This document shows, one piece after another, positions 1-13,795 of a stretch of 64,000 nt of DNA (position 1 is the stretch's first letter; each line of letters opens with the position of its first letter). The stretch comes from Hypomyces perniciosus. Lineage: Eukaryota > Ascomycota > Sordariomycetes > Hypocreales > Hypocreaceae. The stretch spans positions 1,302,001 through 1,366,000 of the forward strand of contig SPDT01000008.1 in the NCBI GenBank assembly GCA_008477525.1. The letters run 5' to 3'. The notes beneath the pieces were generated by a model. It made no database searches and was not told where the DNA came from. It saw nothing but the letters and a program-made list of their open reading frames with translations. A program made the translations under genes and the position numbers.

Positions 1-1369
1 TATATTAATACTATTACTAAGCAATTTAAATATATTATTATATAATTAAAGGCTTTTACTAAAGCTTTAAGAAAAAAATATAAAGAAAACGCAAATATAT
101 AAAAGGAAATATTACTAGTTTATACTATTAAGTAAAAAGTTTTTATTAATATATAAAATATAAAGATTAACTAGCTAATAAAAAAGTTAAATAATAAATA
201 GGCGGGACTTTATATAATAATAAAGGTATATTTATAAGCTTATACTATTAGTTTATTAAAAAATATAAAGATTTTTTTAGTTTTATATAACTCCCTTTTA
301 TAATTTAAAACATTTATTTTACTATATTTTAAATAAAAGATAATTAATAAAGTTAAATTAAAGAATATTTAAAGTAAAGTATTAAAAAAGGAAAATACTA
401 TAAATAAAGTATAAAAAAAATAAAAATTTAAAGCGCTTTTAAATTATTATAATACTAATAGATTTTATTAAATTATTAAATAGAAATACTATACTGCTAT
501 ATAATAATTAATGAAAGACTTATAAAGTTAAAAAAAGTAATATAAAACTTTTATAGGAAAAACCTAAAAAAGCTAAGCTTATTATAATAAATATTAAAAG
601 GAATTATAAAAAAAGAAAAAAAAAGAAATAGTTAAAAAGAAATTAAGATTTATAAATTATTAATTAAAGACTATACTATATTAAAGCCTATAATTAAACT
701 ATATATTATTAATATTAAAAATTATATAATTTGCTTTATTTACCTTTATATTAAAAGTATTAAAATAGATTACGTAAAATTTTAATTTATATAAATTATA
801 TAGCTATTTGCGGCTAAATAGCGCAATAAAGAGGGGGGGTATTATTATAGTATTAACTGTAATGCAATATTAACGCCCTATTATATAAGCTCTAGTTACA
901 TAACCAGGCCTTAACGTATTCCTAGCTATAGCTTTCTATAGAGCCTTAAGGCTTTTTTGCTCTCTATAGCATAATAACGATATTTGCCCTAACCTGCCTT
1001 TCTATACGGTAATAAGTGGATTACTTTAATAGTTACAGTATGTCCCCTAGCGCTACTACAGCACTTATAGCGGGTTTTTATAGTGTTTATCCTAGTGCTT
1101 ATATTAGTACTTTTAGGATTCTTGGCTATCTAAAGCTATTACTAAGCTTCTACTGCAAATACTATTGCAGTTATAGTAATATTACTATTACTATTTCTAC
1201 TATATACTATATAGTATATTCCCTATTTCGATAGGATATAGGTTTAATGTTAGCAGTATAAGTCGACCTATTAAGGCTCTTACTCCTATTCCTATACCAA
1301 TCCAGGTTCTATTTTCGTCTATTCCTTAACCCCTACAGACTACTATTTCTACTCTAAATAGTAGTCTTA
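1..1369. repeat. Unassigned RIP relic with a polypurine tract
   Basis: No protein family could be recognised here. A run of purines ending in seven G residues at about 828-839 looks like the polypurine tract that precedes a 3' LTR, so bases 1-839 may be the tail of one retroelement and the sequence after it an LTR or the 5' region of the next element. The single 72-codon frame at 1016-1234 is a chance frame in low-complexity sequence. Confidence 0.4.
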
Positions 1370-2365
1370 TTAAAGAGGCATCAAAAAAAGTCTATAGCTT
1401 TCCAGAAAGCTATAAGCTAATAGGCTTTAATAATTTCAATTAATGGAAACAGTCCCTAAATATTATATTGAGGGCGATAGATTACTATACTTTTATAGAA
1501 AATCCTATAGTTGCTAATTCTTTATCTAATTCAGAATAGGCCCTATTACTTATATTAATTAAAGATAGTTTAATAGCTATTTCTACTATATTTATTATTT
1601 AGATTTAAAGCCTAAAAGAAGTATTTTTAGCTTTTAAGAGATAATATAGTTACTTTAATACTCTGTAAAGAGATTCCCTTTATAGGGAATTTCACTTATT
1701 AAATTACAGTAATTATAAAAGCTTTTTAGCTGAATTTAACGCTACTTTTAATAGGTTATTAACTAAGCTAGCTAGTTTAAAGGTTAATATTAATATACTA
1801 GATTAAGTAAATTAATATTTAAATGCCCTAGAAAAGACTTTTCCTTAATAAGCTAAAAGAATTAAAGGAACTATTAGATTTAGTAGAGCTATTAAGCAAT
1901 TAATTAAAGGTTTTAATATTTAGTTTCTTATAGTAGATATATTAAAAGAAACTAGGAATTTATCTTTTACTGTATATAAGGTTAATAAGGCTATAGGGCC
2001 TTCTAAATCCCTAAAAGATTAAATAATACCTCCTAGACTTAAAGATTAAAAGCCAGCTTTTAATTCTTTTAAAAGGAAAGGAAATTAAAAGAAATAAAAC
2101 TAAAGCCAAAAGTAAATTAAAAAGGATTATACTTTTGCTAGTATATATAATCTAGCTATTAAAGGGCATAGCTTAAAAGAGCTATCTAAAAAATCTTTTA
2201 TTAAATTTATTACTAGTTTAAATAATAACTAAAACCTTTTATAAGCCCTAAACACTAAAAAAGGGAAAAAGTTTTCTAAGTCTTCTAAGTCTTTAAAAAC
2301 CCTTAAACCCCCTAGATTTCCTATTTAGGATAGTCTACTATATAATACTAAATCTATAGTTTATA
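1370..2365 (+). pseudogene. Ty1/Copia gag and protease relic
   Basis: Reading through stops, the plus strand gives a Copia-type gag: a GFNNFNQWKQSLNIILRAID-like block near 1422-1480, then stretches resembling LLTKLASLKVNINILD and YLNALEKTFP. A piece resembling the aspartic protease start, with an LLYNTKS.VYI pattern, follows just before 2366. The relic ends exactly where a Gypsy LTR begins, so the Copia copy was interrupted there. Assignment rests on pattern similarity to fungal Copia gag; the frame is heavily mutated and non-functional. Confidence 0.65.
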
Positions 2366-2627
2366 TATCAGAGACCCTCTTTGGGGCAGACAGATTAAGC
2401 GAGGGGCTGTGACCCTAAGGAAGAGTAGAGGAGGTTAAAGAGCAATCACTTAAAGGAGAAATAGGTGCTAATAAGTAGGTAATAAGCCAGAAACTAATAG
2501 TTAAGTATAGTAGCAGTAATTTACTAGTCTTTAAAGTTCTATATCTTTAAAGACTACAGTTACTTTTATATATATATTCCGGCCTATATAATATTATAAA
2601 AGCTTTAAAGCTTTTAATCTTTTAATT
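2366..2627 (-). repeat. 262-bp Gypsy LTR (3' LTR of a fragment)
   Basis: This is one of six copies of the same LTR. The ends, TG...CA in the best copies, are mutated here by RIP. On the minus strand a polypurine tract (RC of about 2630-2645) immediately precedes it, as expected of a 3' LTR. The internal sequence beyond it, 2628-4129, matches the 3' internal part of the full element at 13534-20660. Confidence 0.8.
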
Positions 2628-4129
2628 AACTGCCCCTTTTTTTTATAATATTAACCTTAATGCCAGTAAAGACCTTATATTTAACTAGCTCTTTTCTAGC
2701 TTTTAATACTTTATTACTATACTAAACAGTAACTATTTCCTATATAGACACTTCTTTAAGCCTTAAATTTAAATACTTTAATATATATTTAATAGCTTAA
2801 AAAGTTTTTAACTTTATAGTTTAAAAGTATATTTTTATGCAATTAAACTTAAAAGGTAATAGAGAAATCCTATATAATAAACTAACCTTTTACTATTAAT
2901 ATATAAGTAATTTACATTATTTTTCTTCTTTTAATTTACTACTATATATAAATATACTATATATATTTTTACTTTATTCTTTTTTTCTTTTATAATTTAA
3001 TTCCTATTTATTTTCCTCTTTTCTTTTTTCCTTTTTATCTCTCTCTTTCTTTTACCCTCTCTCTCTTTATAAGCGCTTTTTCTATAAATATTCCTTCCTT
3101 TTACTTTTTATTATTAATTAACCTCTTATATAATAATAGTTTTTTTTTTAATTTAGCCTATTATTATACATTCTCTTTTTTTTATAATAAATATTACTGC
3201 TTTATAAGTTTTCTATAGCTAATTCTTTACTATAACTTCCTATTTAATATATTGATAGCCTAGTTTTAGAAAATAATAGTAATCCTATAGTATTTAAGAA
3301 CTTTAATATAGTAAGCCTATTTTTACTTGCAGTTAATACTATCTTAGTTATATCTCTATTAAAATACCCTCCCTTTAAAATTACTATACCTATACTAGTA
3401 AAACACTACAAAGCCGCTAATAATTTAACCTAATAAGTGTTTTCATATAAATATGATTGTTAGCTACTATTAACTTACTATAAATGCCTTGCCCTATACT
3501 AGTATTATTTTAACCTTTTAATTAAATAAAATATAAAATTAGGAAAAAAACATTTTTAATACTATAATAATAAATATAAGTTTTATATAATTAAAAAGTA
3601 AAACTTTCTATATTAATTTATATTATATTAGCTATTTTTAAAAAATATTTTTATTATTTTTTAAATAATAACTTATATAATTTAATTGCCTATTAATTTA
3701 TTAGTACTATTAAAGTATTAATTTATTATTCTTAAAAATCCTTTATTAATAAAATAAATACTTTAATATTACTTTTTTATTATATAGTAATAGTTAATAA
3801 ATAATTAATTTATAATAGTATTACTATAAATTTAATATAAAAAGAACTTTATATTAATATGATAAAAGTTAAGCCTAGTTAAAGAGTAAAAAAAGAAAAA
3901 GTCTATAATAAATAAATAATATTGCCGCTAAAACTTAAAGCGTTTAAACCTTTAAGTTACTTTTAATTATATAAACTCTTTTACTATTATTACTGCTATT
4001 ATATATACTTTTATTTTAGTATATATTTTTTTATTTATAATAGGCAGTTTTTAGTTAATTATTATATAATATACTAATATACTAAAATTCCTATATTTCT
4101 TTAAATATATCCTATTACTATAAAAGATT
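2628..4129 (-). repeat. Gypsy 3' internal fragment
   Basis: This is a near-colinear copy of 13796-15300, in the same orientation with respect to the LTR. Both contain the same ordered blocks, such as the tail after the polypurine tract, the CT-rich stretch near 2950-3080 (14110-14250), and the end at AAAAGATT. Homology stops at 4129, where another LTR-like sequence starts, so this element was cut by a later insertion. No intact coding frame remains. Confidence 0.75.
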
Positions 4130-4415
4130 TGTTGGGTTAAGTAGGCCAGGGCCCTACTGCTTGCCGGCGCTAGGGAGCTCTTATCTGCTATATAAGCAGA
4201 TACAAGCTGATATATATACTGCGTAAGCGATATATTAGACTATATAGGCGCTTATAAAGCGCCTGCATACAGCTTCTTCTTTATATTAACTATATATATA
4301 TATAGCGAGGCGACTACAGTATATTCTTTTTCATAGAATTAAGCTTTATTTCCTATCTCTCTATACTTTATATAGCTATACCGCGCTCCGCTATAGTTAT
4401 AGGCCCAGGTAATAA
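4130..4415 (+). repeat. LTR-like repeat, family 3
   Basis: The sequence begins TGTTGGGTTAAGTAGG directly at the break in the Gypsy fragment and is GC-richer at its start. Its part from about 4205 to 4402 recurs in inverted orientation at 26703-26881, including the shared palindromic GGCGCTTATAAAGCGCC-like segment and the ATATATATATAGCGAGGC block. A TGTT start and its behaviour as an insertion suggest an LTR. The exact 3' end is uncertain. Confidence 0.55.
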
Positions 4416-5838
4416 CTATTAAAGTTACTAGAAACTTTTACTTTATTATTATATCTCTCTTTATACCCTTTATCCTTGCTTTAAAGCTGTTAAAGCTATT
4501 TTTTATAATAAATAACGTAAAGGATATTACTTTTATAAAGCTGAAATTAATAGTCTAGTAAATTAAGTAGATTATTATTTTAACCAATTATATAACTACT
4601 ACTAAAGTCTAGAATAAAATTAATCTTAATCTCTTTAATTAGCTAAATAATTATTTCCCTGCTATTAGGCTATTTATTTTAATAAAAGTAAAAAAGTATA
4701 TAGTTTAAAAGTTTAGTTTTAATGCCTTTTCAGTAAATATCTTTATTTATTATAATAGTATACTTTAAGAGTATTGGTTTAATATTACTTTAAATATAGA
4801 GAAAAGGAAAGCTAGCAATATAATTTTAAATTGGATCTAAAAAACAGTTAACTTTAATATCTATACTTTAATCTTAACAGACCTGAAAGCTGCAGCCTTA
4901 GCCACTACTACTATTAAAGCAGCTTATAATAATAATAGGGACTTTAATATTAAGTTTACTATTTAGTAAATTATTAAAAAGTTTAAAGATTAATTAGCTT
5001 TTTGCGAGGATATAATATATAAAGAAATACATTTATTTTATTAATATATACTATATAAAATAAAGTAAAGGATTATTAAGCCAGAAATATAATATATTTA
5101 CTAGGTGTATATTTATATAAGTGTAGTAAAGTATAAGCTTTTTAAAGTTATAGGAATAGCTTTTTAAATAGCTTTCTTTAAAGCTATTAAAGTATATATT
5201 TCTTTAAACTTTACTGCCTATTACCTATACTATATAGATAGCTTAATTAAAAGTAGTAAAATAAATAAAATCTTTTCCTTTAATTAGTTTAGATAGCTTT
5301 TTTCAATATTTTAAAAAATATAAAGAACTATACTTAAAGCTTTTATATAATACTTAGTAGCTGCTTTAATAATATATTAGGCAGTAGTAATATATACTTA
5401 AAGCCTCCTATTAGTAAACAATGCCTTTATAGACTTAAAAAGTATACTTAGCCTTTAAATAACTGTAGTAAAGTATATACTGCATTTACTAAAAAGTTTA
5501 ATAAAAAAGGGAAATATATTTTTATACTTAAATAGGCTATAGAGATTTGCATGCGCCTATAAGAAGATAAATAGCAGGTTACCTATAAAAAGTTTAGTAA
5601 AAGGGGTATTAACCTTACTGCCTTAATATAAAGAGAAATAGCTTTAACTATTATAGCTATTTTAATATCTTTAAACTTAATTAATAAAGAAAATATAAGC
5701 CCTGCAGTATATTTAATAAATATATTAATATATATTAACGCGGAGGATATACTTTACTGCCTCTTTTAAAGTACCCTTTTTAATATATATAAAGCTATTT
5801 ATTTTATAAATAATAGGAATTACTTTATTGAGGGGGAA
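4416..5838 (+). pseudogene. RIP-degraded retroelement internal relic
   Basis: The plus strand can be read with few stops over about 5480-5830 if C-to-T changes are allowed for, but no domain was recognised. It may be the internal region belonging to the flanking LTR-like repeats at 4130 and 5839. A short G-rich purine run (5830-5838) precedes the next repeat. Confidence 0.35.
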
Positions 5839-6210
5839 TTGGCACTCCAAAACATATACACAATATATATACACCCATATACAACAACTAGTATCGAGCG
5901 TAGGAACCGCGCTCCTGACAGAACCACAAAGCAGCGATTAAGTAATATAGAGACTAAAAGATACTGCAGATCATTTAATCATAATGCTAGCAGCTAAAAG
6001 TAACTAACAGTTACCTTTATATGCCTTAGCGGCTGTATTCTTATAGGTGGGGTTATATATTAAAGGGGGAAAAAGGTTACTCTTTATTAAACTAGGTTTA
6101 TCTGTATATCTTTATACTCCTATGCTTTCTTAATCTAGTAGCTGCTTAAATAAGTGGCTAACCTTTCTCGGGTAAGCTAAAAGAAAAAAAGCGGGTGTAT
6201 TGGGTATACC
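5839..6210 (+). repeat. Direct repeat, LTR-like, copy A
   Basis: A repeat of about 370 bp starting TTGGCACTCC and ending GTATACCA, duplicated in direct orientation at 8536-8909. Similarity also covers about 14 bp upstream (a purine run ending GGGGGAA) and about 15 bp downstream. TGG...CCA-type ends and the adjacent purine tract suggest LTRs of a Copia-like element enclosing 6211-8535. Confidence 0.6.
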
Positions 6211-8535
6211 AGTTACCCCCGATAAATTACTTTATTCCTGGCTCCTTTATTTTAAATATAAAAGAGGACTATATTAAAGTAAAAGGAGCTAGTTATTAAA
6301 TTATTAAAAAAGGTTATTATTTAATAAAGGATACTTTCTATAATTTATATTAAAAGATAGTATACTTTATTAAGCTTTTAGATATAGCTATAGTTAAAGG
6401 ATTTTATATTAATATTATATTTTCATTAAAGCTTTAGAAAAGAGGGATTTAGTGTTAGAGACCCTCTTTAGGGCAGACGGATCGGGCAAGGGGCTGCGAC
6501 CTTAGGGAAGAGTAAAGGAGGTTAAAGAGCAGTTACTTGGAGGAGAAATAGGTGCAAACAAGCAGGTAATAAGCCAGAAACTAGTAATTAGGTATAGCAG
6601 TAGTAGTTTACTGGTCTCTGAAGTTCTATATCTTCAGGGACCATAGTTGCTCTTATATATATATTCCGGCCTATATAATATCACGAGAGCTCTAGAGCTT
6701 CCGGTCTCTTAACATTTAGCTAATAAAGTGCAATAATATACTTTATACTAATACAGTTAATTTAAATACTATTATAAGGAAGGTAGAGTATAGGTATAAT
6801 CTTTTATTTTTTTAATATATACCTTTATTACTTTATATTGCCTTTATCTTTAAATATACTATATTAAGCAGTTTAATAGCTTTTTTTATACTTTTTAATA
6901 TAGACTATAATATTTATATAGTATTTAAAAGTAAAAGAAGATTAATATATAATCCCTTAATACTATAATATAACTTAGAATAGCTTTAGTATCTATAATT
7001 AGGATATTTAGGCTTAAAAGTATTTAAAGTGCTTATAAAGAATATAAGGAATATATATATTAAAGGAACTATATATATAGAATATAAGGCTTATGCTTTT
7101 ATTTATATATAATAGGTTATCTTTTAAAGACTATTTAATAGATAAGTATTAAGACTGTTTTTTAAAGTATACTGGGATTTTTAAAACTATATTAAAGGCT
7201 ATAATAAAGATAATTAGCTTTTAATGCTTAAAGAAAAATATACTATATAGTTATATATACGCCTTTTATTAAATAAAGAATAGGAAATTGTTTTTAGTGC
7301 TTTTTGTAATTTTATAAATATAGTAAAGATACACTATAATATTTCTATATATTCTTTTAGGCAAAATAATAAAAAAGCTGTAATTATAGTTAAGAGTTTA
7401 TTATATTTTTAGATTTAGGCTAATATAAAAGGTATTATTTTAAAGCTTGCTTTTTCCTATATATATAAGCTAAATAGCGCTTTAGAATAAATAGGTTAAA
7501 AAGTAATAACTAAGTCGATTAAGATATTAAAAGCTATAGGACTTTTAATTAACTTATAGCCTAAAAGTATAAAAGCTATAGTGTATATTATTAATATAAA
7601 TCCTATATATAGCTTTAATATAATATTACTTATTAATAAATTGAAGTAATAGTTCCGCGATTTTACGCCTTTTCTAATAAAGGAGCTTTCTGTAGATATA
7701 TAGCTAGATTAAAGCAGTCTCTATATATATAGCTACCGCGCCTATATATTTAATAAAGACTATAAAGCTAGCTAGAAAAAGAGAGACTTTAAGATTAAAC
7801 TTAAAGGGCTAATTAAATATTTTATTAGCTATACTGTAAATAATATATATTACATTTAATTACTTTATTTAATAAAGGTAATTATTATAAAAAATATATA
7901 GTTTAATAAAACTAGCTTTTTTAATAGTAATAAAAAGATTACAGATAAGTTATTTATAGCTAAATTAAATAAATTGTTTAATAAAGTTAAAAAAAATAAA
8001 CTAAAATTTAAACTTTTTTTTATATATATTCTTACAGTAAAGAATACCTTCATAAATAATATAAAAAAAGAGAGTATACCTTTAAAGGTAATAGAGATAT
8101 AAAGCGTTAAGGATAGCTTAATAAATACTTTAAGTAAGCTACTAGTATACTTAAAAGGACCTTTTAGTCTTTAAACACTAAAGGCTACCCTAGAATAATC
8201 AATTTTTATAAATAATACTGGCGCGCTAATAGAAACCTTAGGCAATACTTTAGTAAATAATTTACCCTTTTCTGTAAAGAGGGATATAGTAGAAAAATAG
8301 CCTTATATATTAAGGGTATATAACCTAATACAAAAGGATAGTCTATTAAGGCTAAAAGTAAACTAGTATATAAAAGACTTACTTACTTTTATAAAAAAAG
8401 AGCAGACCTTTAAAGAAATACTAGCTAGTAATCCCTTAAGCGGCAAAGTAATAGCCGATATTTGCAGGAGTTTAAGACTTTAAGGGAAGCAACCCGCGAA
8501 AAAGGCTAATAAGTATCTCCTTTATTAAGGGGGAA
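6211..8535 (+). pseudogene. Copia-type internal relic with integrase C-terminal half
   Basis: Near 7440-7930 the plus strand reads, through stops, as the C-terminal part of a Copia integrase: an AIVYIININPIYS-like segment corresponding to the family's VYL(L/I)NRTP region, then SSLYIYSYRAYIFNKDYKA and KGLIKYFISYTVNNIYYI. The last corresponds to the family's YGCRAY, IGYLVGY and N.FRIW segments. No reverse transcriptase was recognised before the flanking repeat at 8536, so the copy appears internally deleted. The frame at 7865-8053 on the other strand is a shadow. Confidence 0.6.
6453..6714 (-). repeat. Solo Gypsy LTR with 5-bp target duplication
   Basis: A complete 262-bp LTR of the family, less mutated than its sisters, starting TGTTAGAGACC and ending TCTTAACA on the plus strand. 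It is flanked on both sides by TTTAG (6448-6452 and 6715-6719), a 5-bp target-site duplication. No internal sequence is attached, so it is a solo LTR left by recombination, inserted into the Copia-type relic. Confidence 0.85.
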
Positions 8536-8909
8536 TTGGCACTCCAAAACATATATACAATACATATATACCTATATATAACGACTAATATCAAGCGCGG
8601 GAACCGCGCTCCTAACAGAACCATAAAGCAGCGATTAAGTAATATAAGGACTAAAAGATACTGCAGATTATTTAATTATAATGCTAGCAGTTAAAAGCAA
8701 TTAATAGTTACCTTTATATACTTTAACAGCTATATTCTTATAAGTAAAGTTATATATTAAAAGGGGAAGAAGGTTGCTTTTTATTAAACTAAGTCTATTT
8801 ATATATCTTTATACTTTTATATTTTTTTAATCTAGTAACTGCTTAAATAAGCGGTTAACCTTTTTTAAGTAAATTAAAAGAAAAAAAAGCAGGTGCGTTA
8901 AGTATATTA
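8536..8909 (+). repeat. Direct repeat, LTR-like, copy B
   Basis: Direct copy of 5839-6210, more heavily mutated at CpA sites. It is preceded by the purine run AAGGGGGAA, which would be the polypurine tract if this is the 3' LTR of the element whose integrase relic lies upstream. Confidence 0.6.
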
Positions 8910-11900
8910 GTTACCTTTAATAAAACCCTCCCTATAAGTATTTGCAAATAAAAGTAGCGAATCTTAATAAAACGCTTTTCCTATTAAATCCCTTTAATAC
9001 TAGTATAGTAATATTTAAGAAAAATGTAAAAAATATAGGAAAATAGCGGAAAAAGTATTATTAAAAGAAAAAAGGAAAGATAATTAAAAGTAAAACTACT
9101 ATTATCTATATTACTAATTCCTGTCTAATCTATATTAAATTATTCCCCTTTTATTAGAATTATTATAATTAAATAATCCCTTTTTTTAATCTCTTTATTA
9201 TTAGGCATTTTAAGCTATTATCTGCTTATCTTATATTAATTATTTTATTATTTATATAAGTATATAGACTTATTTTTAGATATTATTCTAAGCTAATTTA
9301 TTTATTAGCTTAAGTAGTATTAGGCTATAGTATATATTTAAGGCTATAATTTATTAAACCTAGGAATATTAAAGTGCAGTTTTCCTTATTACTGCTATAA
9401 AGGCTATTATTATAGTTTACCCTTTTTCACTTAATTTTAAAAAAGCCTTTTTATTATCTTTAATTACTTGCTAGTTAAGTTTAATAGTAACTTTTAAAAC
9501 TCTTTTATCTTTTAAGTTTTAATTATCCTTTAATGCATTAAAAAAGCTATTACTTTCTTTAAAGGAAACTAACTTTATATTTAAAGTTTCAGTATTATTA
9601 GCAATAACTAGTATAATTAGCAGGGGTCTTATAGGTTATAGCATTACCGAGAAATGCATTAACCTACTTTTAGTTATTAATTCTACTACTGCTTTTATAA
9701 GGGATACTATTTATATTACTAGGCTAGTAGTATTATTTTATTTTTTTACTATTAATACTATTTATAAAGTAAACGAGAATATTTTTCTTTTCCTTTACTA
9801 TAACTAGCTTAGCTATATAGCTAAAGGTATAGGTATTATTAATATAGGAAGTTATATTCTAGGTACTAGCTGCTATTATTAAAATCTTTTTTAAATACCT
9901 AAAGGTAAAAAAGCAATTAATTATTAAAAAAGACTATTATTATAATAGATTAACCTATTCTCCTTTATAGGGTTATTTACTAGTACTTCCAGGTCAGTTA
10001 AATATTAACTATTAATCTTTATTATATTCTTTTTATAAATTATTTTAAAGGGAGCCTATTAGCCTTAATTTAACTTAATTAAATAATACTTAATTAAAAA
10101 AGGCAGGATATTTTTAATATTTATCCTAGAATTTATAATAGTAAGTTTATTTACTATTAAAGATTAATGCAAAACTTAAATTATATTTATATAGCTTTTA
10201 GCTAAATATTTAAAGTATAAATACTAACACTAATCTTAAAGTAAAAGTTTAAATCCCTTTAACTTAATTGTTTTATACTTTCTAAAGCTAAAAGAGATAA
10301 AGATCCCACTTAAAGGTCCTGCCAGTTAACTTAATTTAACGCTGATAAGTCTATAAAGCATTTACTGGATCTAGAATAGGCTTAAATAGCTATATTTATT
10401 AGCTCTAGGTTATTCTATATATAGGACTATATAAAAGCTAAATAAATAAAGAAATCCAGCTTTCCCGATTATATAAGCTTATAAATTAAAAAACTGCTGC
10501 ACTTAGCGCTTACAGTTATATCTATAAAATTTAAAGTAGTAAAAGTACTTGTATTTATTAAAAATATAAATATATTAATACTTACAGAAATAGATTAACC
10601 TTATAAGAATTTATTATCCTTTAATAAAGTATTAAAAGTTTTATAGTTTATTAAAAATACTGAAAGTTTAAAGTATTATTTAATTAAAGGCAAAGGCACT
10701 TTTAAAAGTATCTATAAATACTATAATCTTAATTTAAGCTACTTTAATAGTCGCTAATCCTTTTACTATTATATAAAGTATTACTTTTAAAGTAAAGTTT
10801 AATACTTATTTTTTATAGGAAAAGTTATATAGAAAATTATAAATATTTTTAATATAAAAGCACTATTTATTTACTTTAAAGTTAGGTATTAATATAAAAT
10901 TCTTATAGTAAATATAATTTAAAGTAATTATAATTTTAACTAATAGTTATAAATAGCTAATAATATATTAATTAAATTAAAGGTAAATCTATAATAGTTA
11001 ATAGCTATATTAACTTATAATAAAATTAATAGTAAAGTTTTATTTATTTAGCTTAAAGAAGTTCTTAATATAGCTTAAAGATATTTAATTAATATAGTAA
11101 AAAAGTAAAGTTTTTAGCTTATCTTTTATAGGCTAGAAAAATAAAGCAAAAAGGTAAAAGTCTTTATTTAAATAACGTATTATAGTAAAAAAGGAAAAAA
11201 GGTATAATTAAATAGTTTTAAAGTAGGATTTAAAATAAAGGCAATATTTTAATTATAGTAAAATAAAATTATATTTAAATAAATATAGAAAAAAAAGGTA
11301 AAGTATAATATTATTTTTATCTTTTTATAGGTATAGGTATATAGTTTAGTATATAGGGTAGTTTCTTTATTATATATAAATCACTACTCTTTTAAAGTAG
11401 CCTTTATAACTCATTTATTTTTTTATTTTCCTTTCTCTTTTTCTTTTCTTTTCCTTTTTATCCTTCTTTAACTATTATTTAATTATAAAGGATCCTGCTA
11501 AAAAAGCCTATTATTAATTATTTAATATAGCTAACCTTATTAATATACGTATTATAAGCGAGAAAACCTTTAGCGAGATTTCTTTATCCTAGAAAGGTTA
11601 AACCTAGCTTTATCTCTCTACTTAGCTATCTACTTTAAATAAAGCTTTAGTAAATAGGTATTATTTAATTAATATCTTTATTTTAACTTTATCTAAATTT
11701 AAAAGTATTTTACTATTTAAATTATAAATAATATTAATATTAATTAATTAAATTTACTAATCTATTTAAAAATTACTTTCTCCCTTTTATTTATACTATC
11801 TTTATTATTTTTATTATTTATAAAAAGTTATACCCTTAAAGAATACTTTTAGCGCTATACTTTTAAAGGCTTTAATTATATCTTTAATATATTATATATA

Positions 11901-13533
11901 CTATTAAAGGAAAGCTTTTTAAGCTTATCTATATCCCAGTAAAGATTTTGCATATTTATAGGTAATTCTTTTATATCTTTTTTTAAATAAATAAAGTATA
12001 TTAAGGCCTTATTTATATTATTTTACAGATAGCGCAATCCTTAATTCTATTAAAAGTGCCTTGAAAATTAATCTATTACTGTTATAACTATTAAAGAATA
12101 TATCTTATTCCCTTTTTATAACTATATCTTTATCCTAAATTTTTAATAAAAGGACTATTTAAATTGCCTTTGATTTAAAGCCTCTTTTTATATTTAGCGA
12201 TATTTTCCTAGTTACCAGCCTTAATAAAGTAATTAAAGTATAGTTACTACTTTCTTTAAAAAGGATTAAATACTTACTTTTATTAAACTAATAGTCTCTA
12301 GCTATTTTAATCCTTTAATAGCCCTTTATTTTATAAAGGACTTTCTTTATCTTAAAAGAAATAAAAAGGCAAAAAGTTAAGTAATTTAATAGGTTTAAAA
12401 GTTTATCTTAACTTTTACTATTAAAAAATAAATAATTAATAAAGAAATATAATTAATAAATTATTTAATTTTATAGTTCTTTTCTTTATAGTATACTTAA
12501 ATTATATTTTATATAGGTAAGGTAATACACTTTAATTAGCGGCTATTTTTTCCCCTTTAAAAATAGCATTTAATAGCTATTTTTTCAAAATATTACTACT
12601 TATCCTCCTTTATATATTCTCTATATAAAAGTAGTTATCTTAACTTATCTAGTTTATTCTAGGAATAGCTACCTTAAAGTATTATAAAGGACTGTATTTT
12701 AATCGGAATATCTCTTTTTCCTTTAACTTATAAGTATATGCCCTAGTTTTTAACTAAACTATTTAATTTTATTAATTATATATTCCTTAAATAGTTAAAG
12801 AATTACTATAAAGCTTTTCGAGTTTTTAGTTATTAATAACCTTAATTATTACTCTATTAACTGCTTTATTTTTAAGTAAATCTTTATCTGCCTTTAAATT
12901 TTAATTTATAAAAGTCTCTTTATTATCTTTAACTATTTACTAGCTAAATTTATCTTTTATAAACTTCTTTAAATGTTTGCTTAAGTAAATTTTATTAAAT
13001 AAAACTTTATTAATATTTTTAATTTATATACTTTTATTATATCTGCTTAAAATTTAATTTTAAATAGGCTTAGCTAATATATCTTTAATTTTATATCTTT
13101 TAAGAGGTCCTTTTAATACTTTATATTATAAAGTAAAATAAAGTCGCTAAAGAGGAGTAATTTAGCTGCTTCCTGTAATAAATATTAATTATTAGCATTT
13201 ATCCTTTTAGCTAATATTTAGCAAAACGCAATTACTTTTTCTTAAGCTATTTTAATATCTTCCTCTTTTCTTTTAAATATATAAATATATACTACTAATT
13301 AATCTTTTATTATATAGACTTTATTTTAATTAATTAGCTATTAAGTAAATAGTTTTACCTTTAAAGGAAAAATTAGTTTTTAGTTAAATAATAAGTAAAA
13401 TACAGAATACCTTATTAAGCTTTTTACTATATATCTATTAGCTATAATTACTTTATTTAAATTCCGGAACTACTTTTTATTAAGCCTAGCTATCTTTACT
13501 AATACTAATATTAAACTTTAATAACCGACCTTT
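8910..13533. repeat. Unassigned RIP relic
   Basis: AT-rich sequence lacking any recognised protein domain on either strand in this reading. Length, composition and position between retroelements suggest more degraded transposon sequence. No tandem array, RNA gene or live frame was seen. Confidence 0.5.
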
Positions 13534-13795
13534 TGTCAGAGACCCTCTTTAGGGCAGACAGATCGGGCGAGGGGCTGCGACCCTAGGGAAAAGTAAAGGA
13601 GGTTAAAGAGCAGTCACTTAAAGGAGAAATAGGTGCGAACAAGCAGGTAATAAGCCAGAAACTAGTAGTTAAGTGTAGCAGCAGTAGTTTACTAGTCTTT
13701 AAAGTTCTATATCTTTAGGGACTATAGTTGCTCTTATATATATATTCCAGCCTATATAATATTATAAGAGCTCTAGAGCTTCTAGTCTTTTAATA
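13534..13795 (-). repeat. Gypsy 3' LTR
   Basis: 262 bp, starting TGTCAGAGACC on the plus strand; its other end reads TTTTAATA after RIP. The G-rich polypurine tract lies directly inside it on the minus strand. Confidence 0.85.

Noticed and set aside
1016..1234. 72-codon frame in the AT-rich block
   Set aside because: Low-complexity Tyr/Ile/Ser-rich chance frame inside RIP-degraded repeats.
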